DNA of 54,715 bases from an uncultured Coriobacteriaceae bacterium (GCA_902786015.1 CADAAU010000020.1:1-54715); one strand, 5' to 3'; shown: positions 1-8,020, numbered from the stretch's first letter. The notes: generated by a model not told the origin, from the letters alone. Numbers and translations: made by a program.

Positions 1-862
1 ACCAGCCAAAGTCACGCAAGCAGAGGTCAACGTCCTCCTCAAAAGTGCCAAGTTCGATGCCCGCTTGGCGTGCCTTGCTCGCATCAAGGCGATAATCGCG
101 GAAACGCTCGGCATAGCGCTCGCGGTCGGGAAGGATCAGTTGCTCAACTTCGGTGTTCGAGGCGCCGAGCTTATGTGCGACCAGACAGGCGCTCTCGTAG
201 GTCGTGAGATCGTTTGCGCTGGCAAAGTGATAGAGACCGCTTGGTAGCTCACACAGGGAGGCAAACTGGTCGGCAAGGCGCTGCGCGTAGGTCATGCACC
301 GACGCTCGTTTGCGGTGAACTTGGTAGGCGTATGCGTACGCAGCGCCTTAAGCACGTTGCCCACGATGCCAGGCGATGGTTTGACGTGGGGAAGTGCCAT
401 ACCAAACATCCAGGAGAGGCGAATGGTCACATAGTCGTCCATCTCGCGTGCCATCCAGGCGTCAACGTCTGCCTTGTGCAAGCCGTACTTCGTGACGCAG
501 CAGGGTTCGACATGCTCGTCAAAGGGACCGGGTACCGAGAGTCCGTTGAAGACCTGCTCGGTCGAGATGAACATCATGCGCTTGCCCTTGGCCGCACAAG
601 CGCGTGCGACTGCTATGGCTGAGTCACGATTGACGAGCCCAGTTCCCGCGGGATCGTTTTCACAGTCGGCGGTCGCTGCGTTGGCTGCGGTGTGAAACAG
701 CAGGTCAAAGTCAAGGTCGAGGAAGAATCTCTCGACCTCGTCGGGACGGGTGTAGTTGACGTCTCTGCGACTGACGGGCACAAACTCGTAGCGGTCACGG
801 TTGTAGAGCTGTACGAGACTTGCCAAGTAACCTGTTGCTCCCGTTATTGCGATGCGTTGCAT
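1..862 (-). CDS. RmlD-like NAD(P)-dependent sugar-nucleotide reductase (3' end cut by window)
   Basis: This is the short-chain dehydrogenase/reductase family of RmlD (dTDP-4-dehydrorhamnose reductase) and related epimerases. Read from 862 leftwards, the protein begins MQRIAITGATGYLAS, a nucleotide-binding Rossmann motif (GATGYLA). It continues with FHTAANAATADCEND, like the substrate loop of RmlD, and with STEQVFNG and KYGLHKADVDAW, which match the Ser/Thr and Tyr-x3-Lys catalytic triad region. No stop is met before position 1, so about 287 residues are visible and the end is missing. The start is fixed by GAGGAGG just upstream of the ATG. It is the third gene of a leftward set after deoC and manA, 69 bp beyond the manA stop, which suggests a role in sugar metabolism. 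The exact substrate cannot be read from the sequence. Confidence 0.8.
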   Translation of the reverse strand, partial: MQRIAITGATGYLASLVQLYNRDRYEFVPVSRRDVNYTRPDEVERFFLDLDFDLLFHTAANAATADCENDPAGTGLVNRDSAIAVARACAAKGKRMMFISTEQVFNGLSVPGPFDEHVEPCCVTKYGLHKADVDAWMAREMDDYVTIRLSWMFGMALPHVKPSPGIVGNVLKALRTHTPTKFTANERRCMTYAQRLADQFASLCELPSGLYHFASANDLTTYESACLVAHKLGASNTEVEQLILPDRERYAERFRDYRLDASKARQAGIELGTFEEDVDLCLRDFGW

Positions 863-931
863 GCGACCTCCTCATGGTTGTTGGGCGGATGCAGTCCGTG
901 GGGATATCCCTTTCGTGTACAGGCGTCAGCC

Positions 932-1870
932 CTATGGACACCGAACCGAACGAAGTACGCGGCAGGGACCGATGATGGTGTATGAGCCAGCTGATGCGGG
1001 GATAAGGCAGGACTCGGTCGGCCCGAGGTCGACGCAGCCGTCAGCCGTTTCGATGCGCGCGAAGCCTTCCACGCAGGTCAGCACAGCATAGCGATGGTCA
1101 CAGGTGAACGTTTGGCTGTCGCGCGTGTCGACGACGTAGCTCCGAAAAAACCCCGCGTTGACACCCAAGCGCTCACGATTAACTTGTCCGGGATCATATG
1201 CGCCGAGATGCGTCACGACAGGCTTGCTGGCAGTATCAAGCACGTCAAAGGCCTTGTCCACATGGAGTTCGCGACCACGTCCCCAGTCACAGATGCGATA
1301 GGTGGTGTTGCCGAGGCTGGACACCTCGACCGCAAAGATTCCGGCACCAAGGGCGTGCATGGTTCCAGGGGGAATGAGGATGAAGTCGCCCTCGTGCATC
1401 TCGATGCGCTGCCCATACCGATCGCCGATGGAGTCGTCTGCTGCGGCTACGCGCAGCGCCTCGGTGTCGTTGGTCGTGCAGCCGGCAATGAGCGTCGCAT
1501 CTGGCTCGGCATCCAGCACATACCAGGCCTCGACCTTGCCATGGTCCCCCTCAGCCGCCTGCGCGTACTCCTCGCTAGGATGCACTTGGACCGAAAGGGT
1601 CTCGACAGGGTCCATGAAGGTAACCTGCAGAGGTGCGTCGTCAGGAACGTCTCCTAGAATCTCTTGGTGGTAGGATGCGATAGCATCGGCTAGCGTCATG
1701 CCGTCGCATGGCCCGTTGCGGACGACGCCCATCGTGGTGGGGTGGGCAGAGACGTCAAACGCCTCGCCATGGCGGTCATCGTCCGACCAGTCGATGCCGC
1801 GCGTGCGGGCTATGCGCGACCCTCCCCATATGGGGGAGAGGTAGAACGAGGTAAGCAGCAAGGGGCCCAT
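932..1870 (-). CDS. manA: Mannose-6-phosphate isomerase, class I (short type)
   Basis: Cytosolic zinc enzyme interconverting mannose-6-phosphate and fructose-6-phosphate. The 312-aa product starts MGPLLLTSFYLSPIWGG, as in short Bacillus-type enzymes. It keeps the metal-site segments: LSVQVHPSEEYA (Gln and His ligands, around residue 95), a Glu in the following KVEAWYVLD segment, and PPGTMHALG (His ligand, around residue 171). The cupin strands AVEVSSLGNTTYRICDWGR are also present. An upstream in-frame extension to 2080 exists but overlaps deoC and is arginine-rich, so I reject it; GGGAGA precedes the chosen ATG. The gene lies 16 bp after deoC and is almost certainly co-transcribed with it. 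Confidence 0.93.
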   Translation of the reverse strand: MGPLLLTSFYLSPIWGGSRIARTRGIDWSDDDRHGEAFDVSAHPTTMGVVRNGPCDGMTLADAIASYHQEILGDVPDDAPLQVTFMDPVETLSVQVHPSEEYAQAAEGDHGKVEAWYVLDAEPDATLIAGCTTNDTEALRVAAADDSIGDRYGQRIEMHEGDFILIPPGTMHALGAGIFAVEVSSLGNTTYRICDWGRGRELHVDKAFDVLDTASKPVVTHLGAYDPGQVNRERLGVNAGFFRSYVVDTRDSQTFTCDHRYAVLTCVEGFARIETADGCVDLGPTESCLIPASAGSYTIIGPCRVLRSVRCP

Positions 1871-1886
1871 GCCTGTCTCCCGTGTC

Positions 1887-2597
1887 CTAGATCTCGATCG
1901 TGTCCACGCCCTCGGCCTCCATGCGCGAGCGGATTTCCTCGATGATTGGAATGCCTGCCGAGCAGCCGATGCGACGGGCGCCAGCACGGACCATGGCGAG
2001 GAACGTGTCAGCGTCTCGAATGCCGCCTGCCGCCTTGACCTGCACCTCGTCGCCCACGTTGTCAAACATGAGAGCAACATCGGCTACGGTCGCCCCTCCC
2101 GTTCCAAATCCCGTCGAGGTTTTCACGAACGTCGGCTTGATCTCGCGGGCAATCTCGCACAGACGGAGCTTCTCGTCGTCGTCAAGGTAGCAGTTCTCGA
2201 AGATGACCTTCGAGGGGACTCCAGCCTCGTTGCACACGGCGACGATCTGGCGCATCTCGTCGGCGACATAGTCCCAATCGTGCATTTTGACACGCGTGAC
2301 GTTGACCACGTAGTCAATCTCGTTGGCACCGTTGGCCAGGGCGTCTCTGGTCTCGAACACCTTGGCGGCAATGGAGGTCTGCCCCAAGGGGAAGGCGATG
2401 GCGGCTCCCGTGTCGATGTCGGTGCCAGCCAGCTGCTGCGAGCAGAAGCGTGACTGGACTTGGTTGATGGCGACCATCCTGAAGTGATAGTGCTTGGCCT
2501 CGTCGCAGAGCTTTGCCATGTCGGCTTCGGTGGCGTCTGCGTGCAGGTTGGTGTGGTCGATCAGACGGGCAAGGTCGTCAAGGGTCCATGCGCTCAT
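1887..2597 (-). CDS. deoC: Deoxyribose-phosphate aldolase
   Basis: Class I aldolase that cleaves 2-deoxyribose-5-phosphate to acetaldehyde and glyceraldehyde-3-phosphate, feeding deoxynucleoside carbon into glycolysis. The product is 236 aa, normal for the family. Family motifs are clear: [12 protein letters not shown] at the N terminus, the Schiff-base lysine in FVKTSTGFG, and a second lysine motif [20 protein letters not shown] lies 6 bp before this ATG, so it is preferred over an in-frame ATG five codons upstream. First gene of the leftward deoC-manA-reductase set and divergent from a GntR regulator that probably controls it. Confidence 0.95.
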   Translation of the reverse strand: MSAWTLDDLARLIDHTNLHADATEADMAKLCDEAKHYHFRMVAINQVQSRFCSQQLAGTDIDTGAAIAFPLGQTSIAAKVFETRDALANGANEIDYVVNVTRVKMHDWDYVADEMRQIVAVCNEAGVPSKVIFENCYLDDDEKLRLCEIAREIKPTFVKTSTGFGTGGATVADVALMFDNVGDEVQVKAAGGIRDADTFLAMVRAGARRIGCSAGIPIIEEIRSRMEAEGVDTIEI

Positions 2598-2696
2598 GAG
2601 TGCTCCTCTCATGGAGTTGCCAGTTATGAAGACTATGACTCAGAATCGCTTCCATTTGGCCCATGCGACGCCAGCTAGCCTAAACTTCAGATGAGA

Positions 2697-2724
2697 ATAT
2701 GACATATAAAGCAATAAGTCATAT
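2697..2724. promoter_or_regulatory. Inverted repeat between deoC and gntR, candidate operator
   Basis: ATATGAC and GTCATAT form perfect 7-bp arms separated by 14 bp. The arm centres are 21 bp apart, two helical turns, which suits a dimeric or tetrameric repressor. The repeat ends 13 bp before the gntR start codon and lies in the shared upstream region of the divergent deoC operon. Binding by the adjacent GntR protein is inference. Confidence 0.5.
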
Positions 2725-2737
2725 AAGGGAGCATCCA

Positions 2738-3445
2738 ATGCATCGTTATCAGACCGTCTACCGTGACCTTCTGGGCCAGATCACATCGGGGTCCCTTGTG
2801 CCCGGGACGGTCCTGCCTACCGAGCTGCAGCTGGCGAAGGCCTTTGGGGTGAGCCGCCCAACCATCCGCCATGCTCTGCAGATGCTTGAGTCCGAGGGGC
2901 TGGTCGACCGTCGAAAGCATCGGGGAACGATGGTCCTGGAGTCCAAGATCGAGCAGGGGTTCGCCACGAGTATTCGGTCGTTCCACGATGAGATGCGCTC
3001 GCATAACCGCGTGGCGCTGACCGATGTCCTTGCGTGCTCGGTCGGTCCTGCAGATTCGCATGTGGCAACTCAGCTGGGATTAGGAGAGGGTGACCCGGTC
3101 ATGCGCCTCGTGCGCGTGAGACATGCCGACCGGCTGCCAAACGTGCTGGTAAAGACATACGTACCGCACGCTCTGTACCCCGGGATCGAGACGACCGACT
3201 TCAGAACAACCTCACTCTATGCCACGATGCGATCAATGGGCGCACCCGTAGTGCGGGCGCATCGAAAGCTCGATGTCGCCCTCGCAGACCGAGAGGTCGC
3301 GACTGCGCTTGGCATCGAAGTCGCCTCGCCCGTGTTCGTGTTCCACACGGTTGCCCAAAACGCCGACGGTAGGCACGCAGAGTACTCCATCGCCACCTAT
3401 CGTGGCGACACGAATTCCTTCGAGTTCGATACAAGGTTGGAGTAA
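2738..3445 (+). CDS. GntR-family transcriptional regulator (HutC/UTRA type)
   Basis: 235-aa DNA-binding repressor. The N-terminal winged helix (about residues 1-70) has YRDLLGQITSGSLVPGTVLP and the recognition-helix region LAKAFGVSRPTIRHALQ, followed by the wing HRGTMV. The C-terminal two thirds (MRLVRVRHADRLPNVLVKTY through SIATYRGDTNSFEF) match a UTRA effector domain, usually binding a sugar phosphate or similar small molecule. The start chosen is the ATG with AAGGGAG 7 bp upstream; an in-frame ATG at 2699 lies inside the candidate operator and has no ribosome binding site. Divergent arrangement suggests control of deoC-manA and of itself. Confidence 0.9.
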   Translation: MHRYQTVYRDLLGQITSGSLVPGTVLPTELQLAKAFGVSRPTIRHALQMLESEGLVDRRKHRGTMVLESKIEQGFATSIRSFHDEMRSHNRVALTDVLACSVGPADSHVATQLGLGEGDPVMRLVRVRHADRLPNVLVKTYVPHALYPGIETTDFRTTSLYATMRSMGAPVVRAHRKLDVALADREVATALGIEVASPVFVFHTVAQNADGRHAEYSIATYRGDTNSFEFDTRLE

Positions 3446-3877
3446 GGCAAAGCTACGACCCTCCAACAACGGGGCTGTATCAAAAGCCCCTGACGTGACA
3501 TATGCCCTCCTTTGTAAAACCGCAGCAACGAATTCTGCATTTGCTGCACTACTAAACGCCTCGGGTGGGGTGCCGAGGCGAGGCAGGTTCCTCGCGAGCT
3601 CGCGAGCGTGCACTCCGCCGCGAGGCGGCCGGGGTGTCTGGCCCAGCGTCCTCCTCGGATACTGGGCCAAGAGACGCCCTATAGTCGGTCTTCTTCCAGA
3701 ACGATTCTGTCGCACAGCTCATAGACATCGTTCAAGGAGCGGCCGCACTCCCCGCACGTGCACTCCTGTATCGCGGTCTGCCCTCTACTGCCCCGTTCGC
3801 CGAGTAGCGAGGGCCAGGACGAGCATCCGCGGTCGCCATGGCTCAGAATTATATGGTGGGCCTACGAGGGGAGCGTG
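3446..3877. other. Intergenic region with palindromes and a gene relic
   Basis: No intact gene. It holds a hairpin CGCCTCGG/CCGAGGCG at 3557-3580, probably the end of the gntR transcript. A perfect 16-bp palindrome CTCGCGAGCTCGCGAG lies at 3591-3606, and a hairpin TGGCCCAG/CTGGGCCA at 3639-3669. The broken zinc-ribbon copy described separately lies at 3679-3789. The hairpin density just upstream of a TnpB homologue would be compatible with remnants of an IS200/IS605-type left end, but I see no tnpA and cannot define an end. Confidence 0.5.
3679..3789 (-). pseudogene. 3' fragment of a second zinc-ribbon gene (copy of 5117-5305)
   Basis: Read on the minus strand this encodes GQTAIQECTCGECGRSLNDV, then YELCDRIVLEEDRL and a TAG stop. 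It aligns with the C-terminal half of the zinc-ribbon protein at 5117-5305 (SLAIQECTCCECRRSWNDV, then YELRDRVVLEERA). The frame is stopped by TAG just upstream of the homologous part, and the N-terminal zinc knuckle is absent. It is therefore a decayed duplicate. It lies in the same orientation as the intact copy and on the other side of the TnpB homologue. Confidence 0.75.
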
Positions 3878-4912
3878 ATGCGCATGTCCTACCAAAGGAA
3901 GAAGTCGCCGAAGGGCAACTATTGCGGGGTGGTCTGCAGGCTCTATCCCAACCGGACGCAGGAGCGTGCGTTCGAGGCCACGTTCGAGGCGGTGGACGCC
4001 GCCTACGACGAGCTGCTCGGCTGGTGCGTCGGGATGTGGAGCGAGAGGTACGGCTACCCGAAGAAGCCGTTCGTCGACAAGGCCATAGCGGGCGGAAAAG
4101 TGTGGAAAGAGGGTCCCGCCGCGAGCCTGCCTGATGACGTGCTCGGGTACGTGGAGGACGCCGTGCTCAAGGCGCTCGAGAGGGCCACGAGGTCGGATCC
4201 CCCCGTGCCCCGCGCGGAGAAGGCCCAGCGATACAACAGGTCGTACACCACGAAGGGCTCAGGCGGCGACCTGCCGCGCAGGGACGGCCGGAAGCACCTC
4301 GCCATCCCGGGCGTAGGCAGCGTCAAGGCGTCGATCCCGAGGGAGTTTGCCCACATCTACAGCGTCACCGTGAGGAGGGTCCCCGACGGCAGGTACTTCG
4401 CGTCGGTGCTGACATGGCTGCCCACGTGCGCCGCCGCCACGGCCAATACCAAGGCCGTGGTCGTGGCGTCGCTGGGGACGGACGTCCTCGTGAGGCTCGA
4501 GGGGGGCGGTGCGGAGTGGGCCTGCCCCAAGGCGTGGCGCAAGAACAGGGACAGGCTCGCCGATGCGGACAGGAGGCTCTCCTCGCAGGAGCCCGGGAGT
4601 GACGCGTGGGAGCGGGAGCGGAGGAGGAGGGCCCGCCTGCACGCGCACGTCGCGGCGATAAGGCATGACTGGACGCACAAGCTCACAAACGAGCTTACCC
4701 GCGACTACGGCGAGATCTGGGTCCCGACGACTAACTTCGCCGACCTCATAGAGGGCAACCCCAGGGCGTCGTTCCTCACCGACGCGGCGTGGGGCGAGCT
4801 GGTGAGGCAGCTGAGGTACAAGTGCAAGTGGCGGGGTGTGGCCCTCCACGAGGTCGAGGGGAAGGCCGTGCGGACCGACGGTGGTGTTGAGCTCGTGCCG
4901 GAGGTTCCGTAG
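3878..4912 (+). CDS. TnpB-like protein lacking all RuvC catalytic residues (TldR-like candidate)
   Basis: 344-aa homologue of TnpB, the RNA-guided nuclease of IS200/IS605 elements. The N-terminal CGVVCRLYPNRTQERAFEAT, the middle KAWRKNRDRLADADRRLSSQ and the late segment FLTDAAWGELVRQLRYKCKW align well with TnpB. Where active TnpB has the RuvC-I Asp (GIDLG), this protein reads VASLG (Ser198). Where RuvC-II has IEDLN, it reads VPTTN (Pro283). The zinc finger and RuvC-III Asp are absent because the protein ends at about the point where they begin. The frame is otherwise open and uninterrupted, with GAGGGGA upstream of the ATG, so it looks maintained rather than decaying. Nuclease-dead TnpB homologues that act as guided repressors are known (TldR); membership here is inference. 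No tnpA is nearby, and zinc-ribbon gene copies flank the unit. Confidence 0.8.
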   Translation: MRMSYQRKKSPKGNYCGVVCRLYPNRTQERAFEATFEAVDAAYDELLGWCVGMWSERYGYPKKPFVDKAIAGGKVWKEGPAASLPDDVLGYVEDAVLKALERATRSDPPVPRAEKAQRYNRSYTTKGSGGDLPRRDGRKHLAIPGVGSVKASIPREFAHIYSVTVRRVPDGRYFASVLTWLPTCAAATANTKAVVVASLGTDVLVRLEGGGAEWACPKAWRKNRDRLADADRRLSSQEPGSDAWERERRRRARLHAHVAAIRHDWTHKLTNELTRDYGEIWVPTTNFADLIEGNPRASFLTDAAWGELVRQLRYKCKWRGVALHEVEGKAVRTDGGVELVPEVP

Positions 4913-4988
4913 CCGTCCGCGCGGGGCGACCCTCCGCTCGCCGCGACGGCGCGTCCCTCCGCGCTGAGCGTGTGGTAGAGTGTCATCA

Positions 4989-5076
4989 CACGCGGGGCCC
5001 GCGTGACGATGCCCGGAGACGGGAAGGCCAAAACACTCCAACTTAGCACACGAGACAGGGGACGTCAAGTCCCCTG
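4989..5076 (+). ncRNA. Candidate guide/omega-like RNA downstream of the dead TnpB gene
   Basis: The sequence begins 76 bp after the TnpB-like stop codon and can form three consecutive stems. These are CACGCGG/CCGCGTG with a 3-nt loop (4989-5005), CCCG-GAGA-CGGG with a GNRA-type tetraloop (5012-5023), and CAGGGGAC-GTCAA-GTCCCCTG (5056-5076). TnpB and TldR systems encode their guide RNA in exactly this position, just past the protein gene, with the guide following the last scaffold hairpin. If so, the guide would begin near 5077. The assignment rests on position and foldability only; the last hairpin could simply be a terminator shared with the convergent gene. Confidence 0.4.
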
Positions 5077-5116
5077 CTTTCGTACGCGCCGATCCCGGTG
5101 GTGCCCGCGCCTGGCT

Positions 5117-5305
5117 TCAGGCGCGCTCCTCCAGGACGACCCTGTCGCGCAGCTCGTAGACGTCGTTCCAGGAGCGCCTGCACTCACAGCACGTGCACTC
5201 CTGTATCGCGAGGCTGCCCTCTATGGTCACCTCCCAGCCCTCTATGGACGTCGATCCGCACACGGGGCACGCGTCGTTGGCGGGGTTCTTGTCCGTCATG
5301 CTCAT
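5117..5305 (-). CDS. Small zinc-ribbon protein
   Basis: 62-aa protein with two cysteine pairs, CPVCGS near residue 13 and CTCCEC near residue 39, spaced as in a treble-clef or zinc-ribbon fold. No enzymatic motif is seen. AAGGAG sits 3 bp before this ATG, with a second in-frame ATG two codons later. It lies 52 bp downstream of the ArdC-like gene on the same strand, so the two are probably co-transcribed, and it converges on the TnpB-like gene. A decayed duplicate of its 3' half occurs at 3679-3789. Function unknown. Confidence 0.7.
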   Translation of the reverse strand: MSMTDKNPANDACPVCGSTSIEGWEVTIEGSLAIQECTCCECRRSWNDVYELRDRVVLEERA

Positions 5306-5357
5306 TGCTCCTTCCCCTAAGGGGCAGGAGGCCCGTCGCCTCCTGCTCGTGACCATC

Positions 5358-6254
5358 TTACGCCGCCAGGACGATGTCCATCTTGTCGATGATCCGCTTC
5401 GCCGCGTCGCGCACGACCTGCATGCATGCTCGCATCTCATCGTCGGTCTTGCCCACGGCCCACGAGGCCACGTAGCCGAAGCTGTAGCCGCTGGTGTCGA
5501 GGCCCAGAGCTGCGGAGACGGCGTAGGCCACGCTCTCGGCCTGCACCTCGCGCATGGCGCGGTCGGGCAGCTGCTCGGCGTCGCCGTCGTGGAGCACGCT
5601 GTGCGCCAGCTCGTGCAGCGCCGTCTTGACGGTCTGGCCCTGCGGCATGCCGGCGCGGATGGCGATGTAGCCCATGCGGGAGAAGAGGCCGTTGGTCTCG
5701 GGCGGCAGGCCCTCGACTAGCTCCACGGGGTAGGAGGACACGGCCTTGATGGCGTCCATCACCTCGTCGTAACGGTCCACGTCGCCCGTGACGTGCTCGG
5801 CGATGGCGGGCAGCGGCTCGCCCTCGGTCTGGGAGACGTCGAAGACATGGCCTACCTTGAAGCCCACGAGCCTCCTGCGCTCGGGTGTGTCCTCGTCGTC
5901 CTGTGGGGTCTCCTCGGAATCGCCCAGCTTGGTCTTCATGACCATGGGCACGAGCACCCCGATGCCGTGCTCGCCCTTCCTGACGTGGCGGTTGAAGTCC
6001 TTCTGCCAGCTGCGGTAGCTCGCCACGCGCGTCGCCTCGGGCATCTGCATGGCGATGAGCATGGTGTTGTTGAGGCTGTAGTCGTGGAACTTGGCGAGGG
6101 TCCGGAGCCACTGCGCCCACGCCTCGGAGCTCCACACGGAGCGCACACCGTCGCCGATTCGGTCGAGCGCGGCCTGTGCCTTTGCCTGGGCGGCCTCTCT
6201 GCGCTCCTCGCGCGTCATGTCCTTGTAGCTCTTGGTTGTCTTGTTGGTCTTCAT
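5358..6254 (-). CDS. ArdC-like antirestriction protein with metallopeptidase domain
   Basis: 298-aa protein. The N-terminal half (WLRTLAKFHDYSLNNTMLIA, then VASYRSWQKDFNRHVRKGE) matches the ArdC N-terminal ssDNA-binding domain, typical of conjugative and integrative elements. The C-terminal half has the zinc-protease motif HELAH (His214-His218) with the downstream Glu in VQAESVAYAV (about residue 240), as in ImmA/IrrE-type and ArdC C-terminal domains. ArdC proteins protect incoming DNA from restriction. The start is placed at the ATG after GAGGAG; the longer in-frame extension is not Shine-Dalgarno supported. Its neighbours are small genes without metabolic roles, which fits a remnant of a mobile island. 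Confidence 0.85.
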   Translation of the reverse strand: MKTNKTTKSYKDMTREERREAAQAKAQAALDRIGDGVRSVWSSEAWAQWLRTLAKFHDYSLNNTMLIAMQMPEATRVASYRSWQKDFNRHVRKGEHGIGVLVPMVMKTKLGDSEETPQDDEDTPERRRLVGFKVGHVFDVSQTEGEPLPAIAEHVTGDVDRYDEVMDAIKAVSSYPVELVEGLPPETNGLFSRMGYIAIRAGMPQGQTVKTALHELAHSVLHDGDAEQLPDRAMREVQAESVAYAVSAALGLDTSGYSFGYVASWAVGKTDDEMRACMQVVRDAAKRIIDKMDIVLAA

Positions 6255-6645
6255 TACCTTGTCTCCTCTCGGGTTGTGGCTGCACACGCTGCGTGCGTGC
6301 TCATCTACAACCCTTGGATGCCAAGGGTCTCGCCTTCGTGGTAGGGGCGCGCACAGGAGGCTTCGCGGCAAGCTGCACCAACGCCCGCGTTTGTGCCGGC
6401 TTCCGCGTGGCCCCTTGCGCGGGTCCGTGCGAACGGCCCCCGCGGACGACGATCATGTCGTACGCCAAAACGCTTCCCCACGAGTCGGTAGGGGTGCCTG
6501 CGAGTGCGGGAAGGGCGGCGCGTGGGCTCGGCACGCGCCGTGGCGGCGGCCTTGTCCGGCGCATCTGCCTGCACAAACTCCACACAAAAGGAAAGCGCCC
6601 GCCGTGGTGGCGGGCGCTGGCGCTTCGGCGCTTGCGGTCGCATGG
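6255..6645. other. Intergenic region between ArdC-like gene and unknown gene
   Basis: No convincing gene in 391 bp; all open frames are high-GC shadows without ribosome binding sites. It contains the terminator of the 6646-7095 gene and, presumably, the promoter of the ArdC-like gene, which I cannot place with confidence. Confidence 0.5.
6585..6618 (-). terminator. Rho-independent terminator
   Basis: AGCGCCCGCC and GGCGGGCGCT form a perfect 10-bp stem with a 5-nt loop. On the minus strand it is followed by TTTCCTTTTG, and it lies 28 bp after the stop of the 6646-7095 gene. Confidence 0.75.
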
Positions 6646-7095
6646 CTACATGAGGCAGACGCCGCGCACGTGGCAGACCCGCATGCGGGCCTGCGATGGG
6701 TCCATGCAGAACGTGAGGGCGTCGCAGCGGACGCTCTCGGCGCCCGTGACGGCATGGGCGGCCATCGCGGCGGCGAGGTATGCGAGGGGCAGCTCCTCGC
6801 ACGCGTCGGACAGCGACTCCTCGAGGTCCTCCTTCGTCACGTCGATGAGCTGCGAGGGCAGCGGGGCCACGCGTCCCACGCACACGTCGCCGTCATCCAT
6901 GTACACGAGGTCGCTGTCGCCCAGCGCGCCCAGCACGAGCATGCCCGCCCGCGTGAGCGTCTCTGCGGTGAGCTCCATGCACGCGCGCCCGTAACCGTCG
7001 GGCATGTCCTCGGCAGCGTCCCAGCCCATGGGCCCGGCGTCCACGGTGCCCAGCGTCTGGATGCCCTCGTGTGTGGTGGTCTTCGTCTCGTTCAT
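6646..7095 (-). CDS. Protein of unknown function (acidic, 149 aa)
   Basis: No family recognised. The protein is acidic, with no signal peptide or membrane segment: MNETKTTTHEGIQTLG at the N terminus, a middle CMELTAETLTRAGMLVLGAL and an ending RMRVCHVRGVCLM with two late cysteines. GAGGGGA lies 6 bp before the chosen ATG, and the in-frame upstream ATG lacks such a site. A strong terminator follows, so it forms its own transcription unit. Its position between an ArdC-like gene and repeats suggests an accessory-element gene. Confidence 0.6.
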   Translation of the reverse strand: MNETKTTTHEGIQTLGTVDAGPMGWDAAEDMPDGYGRACMELTAETLTRAGMLVLGALGDSDLVYMDDGDVCVGRVAPLPSQLIDVTKEDLEESLSDACEELPLAYLAAAMAAHAVTGAESVRCDALTFCMDPSQARMRVCHVRGVCLM

Positions 7096-7547
7096 CTTCG
7101 TCCCCTCTCGGACTCGTGAGGGGATGCCCTTCACCCCCTCGGTGGTGCCTGGGAGGGCAAGAGGGTGCGGCGCGTGACGCCATGGGTGCGGGCGCGGCGC
7201 GGCGGCACGCGTCGCATCCGCGTCTGGCGGAGGGCGGGAGTGCTAGGGGTGCCTGCTCCCGTCCGAAGCCTGTGCCAGGGTGGTGCCACCGAGGGGCCCG
7301 AGGGTGACGCCTGCGGCACGGGGGTTTCTTGGATCCCATGGTCGGGCGGCTGGTGGCCGTCCCGCGAGGTCCCGTCGCTTCACGGCGGGGGGACGCGGCG
7401 TCGCGAATTCTGCCCGTGCGCGCCCCCTCGTGTGCGGGGATGATGTTCTTGCTAATCAAAAACGGTGCGGCTGTCAGGCGGCCTGTGGCGCCCACAGGCT
7501 CCAAGGCTTGCCTGGCAGGTCCGCACGAGATCGAAAGGAGAATGCGT
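7096..7547. other. Intergenic region carrying one copy of a 54-bp repeat
   Basis: 452 bp without a supported gene. It lies between divergently transcribed genes (6646-7095 leftwards, 7548-7964 rightwards), so both promoters should be here. The only clear structure is the repeat copy at 7242-7295. Confidence 0.5.
7242..7295. repeat. 54-bp direct repeat, copy 1
   Basis: Matches 8087-8140 at 51 of 54 positions and in the same orientation. It begins GCTAGGGGTGCCTGCTCCCG and ends GGTGCCACCGAGGG. Similarity resumes after a gap with a shared GGTTTCTTG, as if copy 2 had lost about 29 bp downstream of the repeat. The two copies bracket the gene at 7548-7964. Confidence 0.85.
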
Positions 7548-7964
7548 ATGACATTCGAAACACAGCGAGCGGCACCATCCGGGTCCGACAGCACGCCACA
7601 GGTCTCCACCGACCTTCCGCCGCTGGAGGTCGGCACGCCCAAGCAGATTGGGGTCGCGGAGCGGATACGGCGCGATTTCGTGGGAGGCGTGAACGGCAGC
7701 CTGCTGTGGTGGATGGGGCTGACCAACAGCGGCGACACCAGCATCCGGCGTCACTTCGGCGAGCTGATGCCGCCGTCGGATGCGCAGAAGGTGGTCGGAG
7801 CCATAGAGAGGTCTCTTCGGACGCCGAAGTGCCTCGATGCGAACTACTGGCTGGACAACCACAAGCGCAAGCCGTTTAGGGCTGGCCGCATAGCCGTCAC
7901 GGAGGCATACCGGAGAATCGGGCAGCGCCAGGGCACGGGATCCGATGCCGGCCAATCCTCGTAG
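7548..7964 (+). CDS. Protein of unknown function (138 aa)
   Basis: Starts MTFETQRAAPSGSDS after AAAGGAG with 7-bp spacing; the longer open frame upstream has no such signal. A central segment reads RIRRDFVGGVNGSLLWWMGL and the C-terminal part is basic, including DNHKRKPFRAGRIAVTEAYR. No membrane segment, no recognised domain. It is bracketed by the 54-bp direct repeats and stands alone, facing away from its left neighbour and converging with the gene to its right. Confidence 0.6.
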   Translation: MTFETQRAAPSGSDSTPQVSTDLPPLEVGTPKQIGVAERIRRDFVGGVNGSLLWWMGLTNSGDTSIRRHFGELMPPSDAQKVVGAIERSLRTPKCLDANYWLDNHKRKPFRAGRIAVTEAYRRIGQRQGTGSDAGQSS

Positions 7965-7976
7965 CGCCGACCGCCC

Positions 7977-8020
7977 CGCCCCACTGCCGCTCGCCCTTCA
8001 GAGCGCGCGGCAGTGGGGCG
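7977..8020. terminator. Strong hairpin after the 7548-7964 gene
   Basis: CGCCCCACTGCCGC and GCGGCAGTGGGGCG form a perfect 14-bp stem around a 16-nt loop, 12 bp past the stop codon. There is no T-run, so it may act as a transcript end or stability hairpin rather than a classical terminator. Confidence 0.55.
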
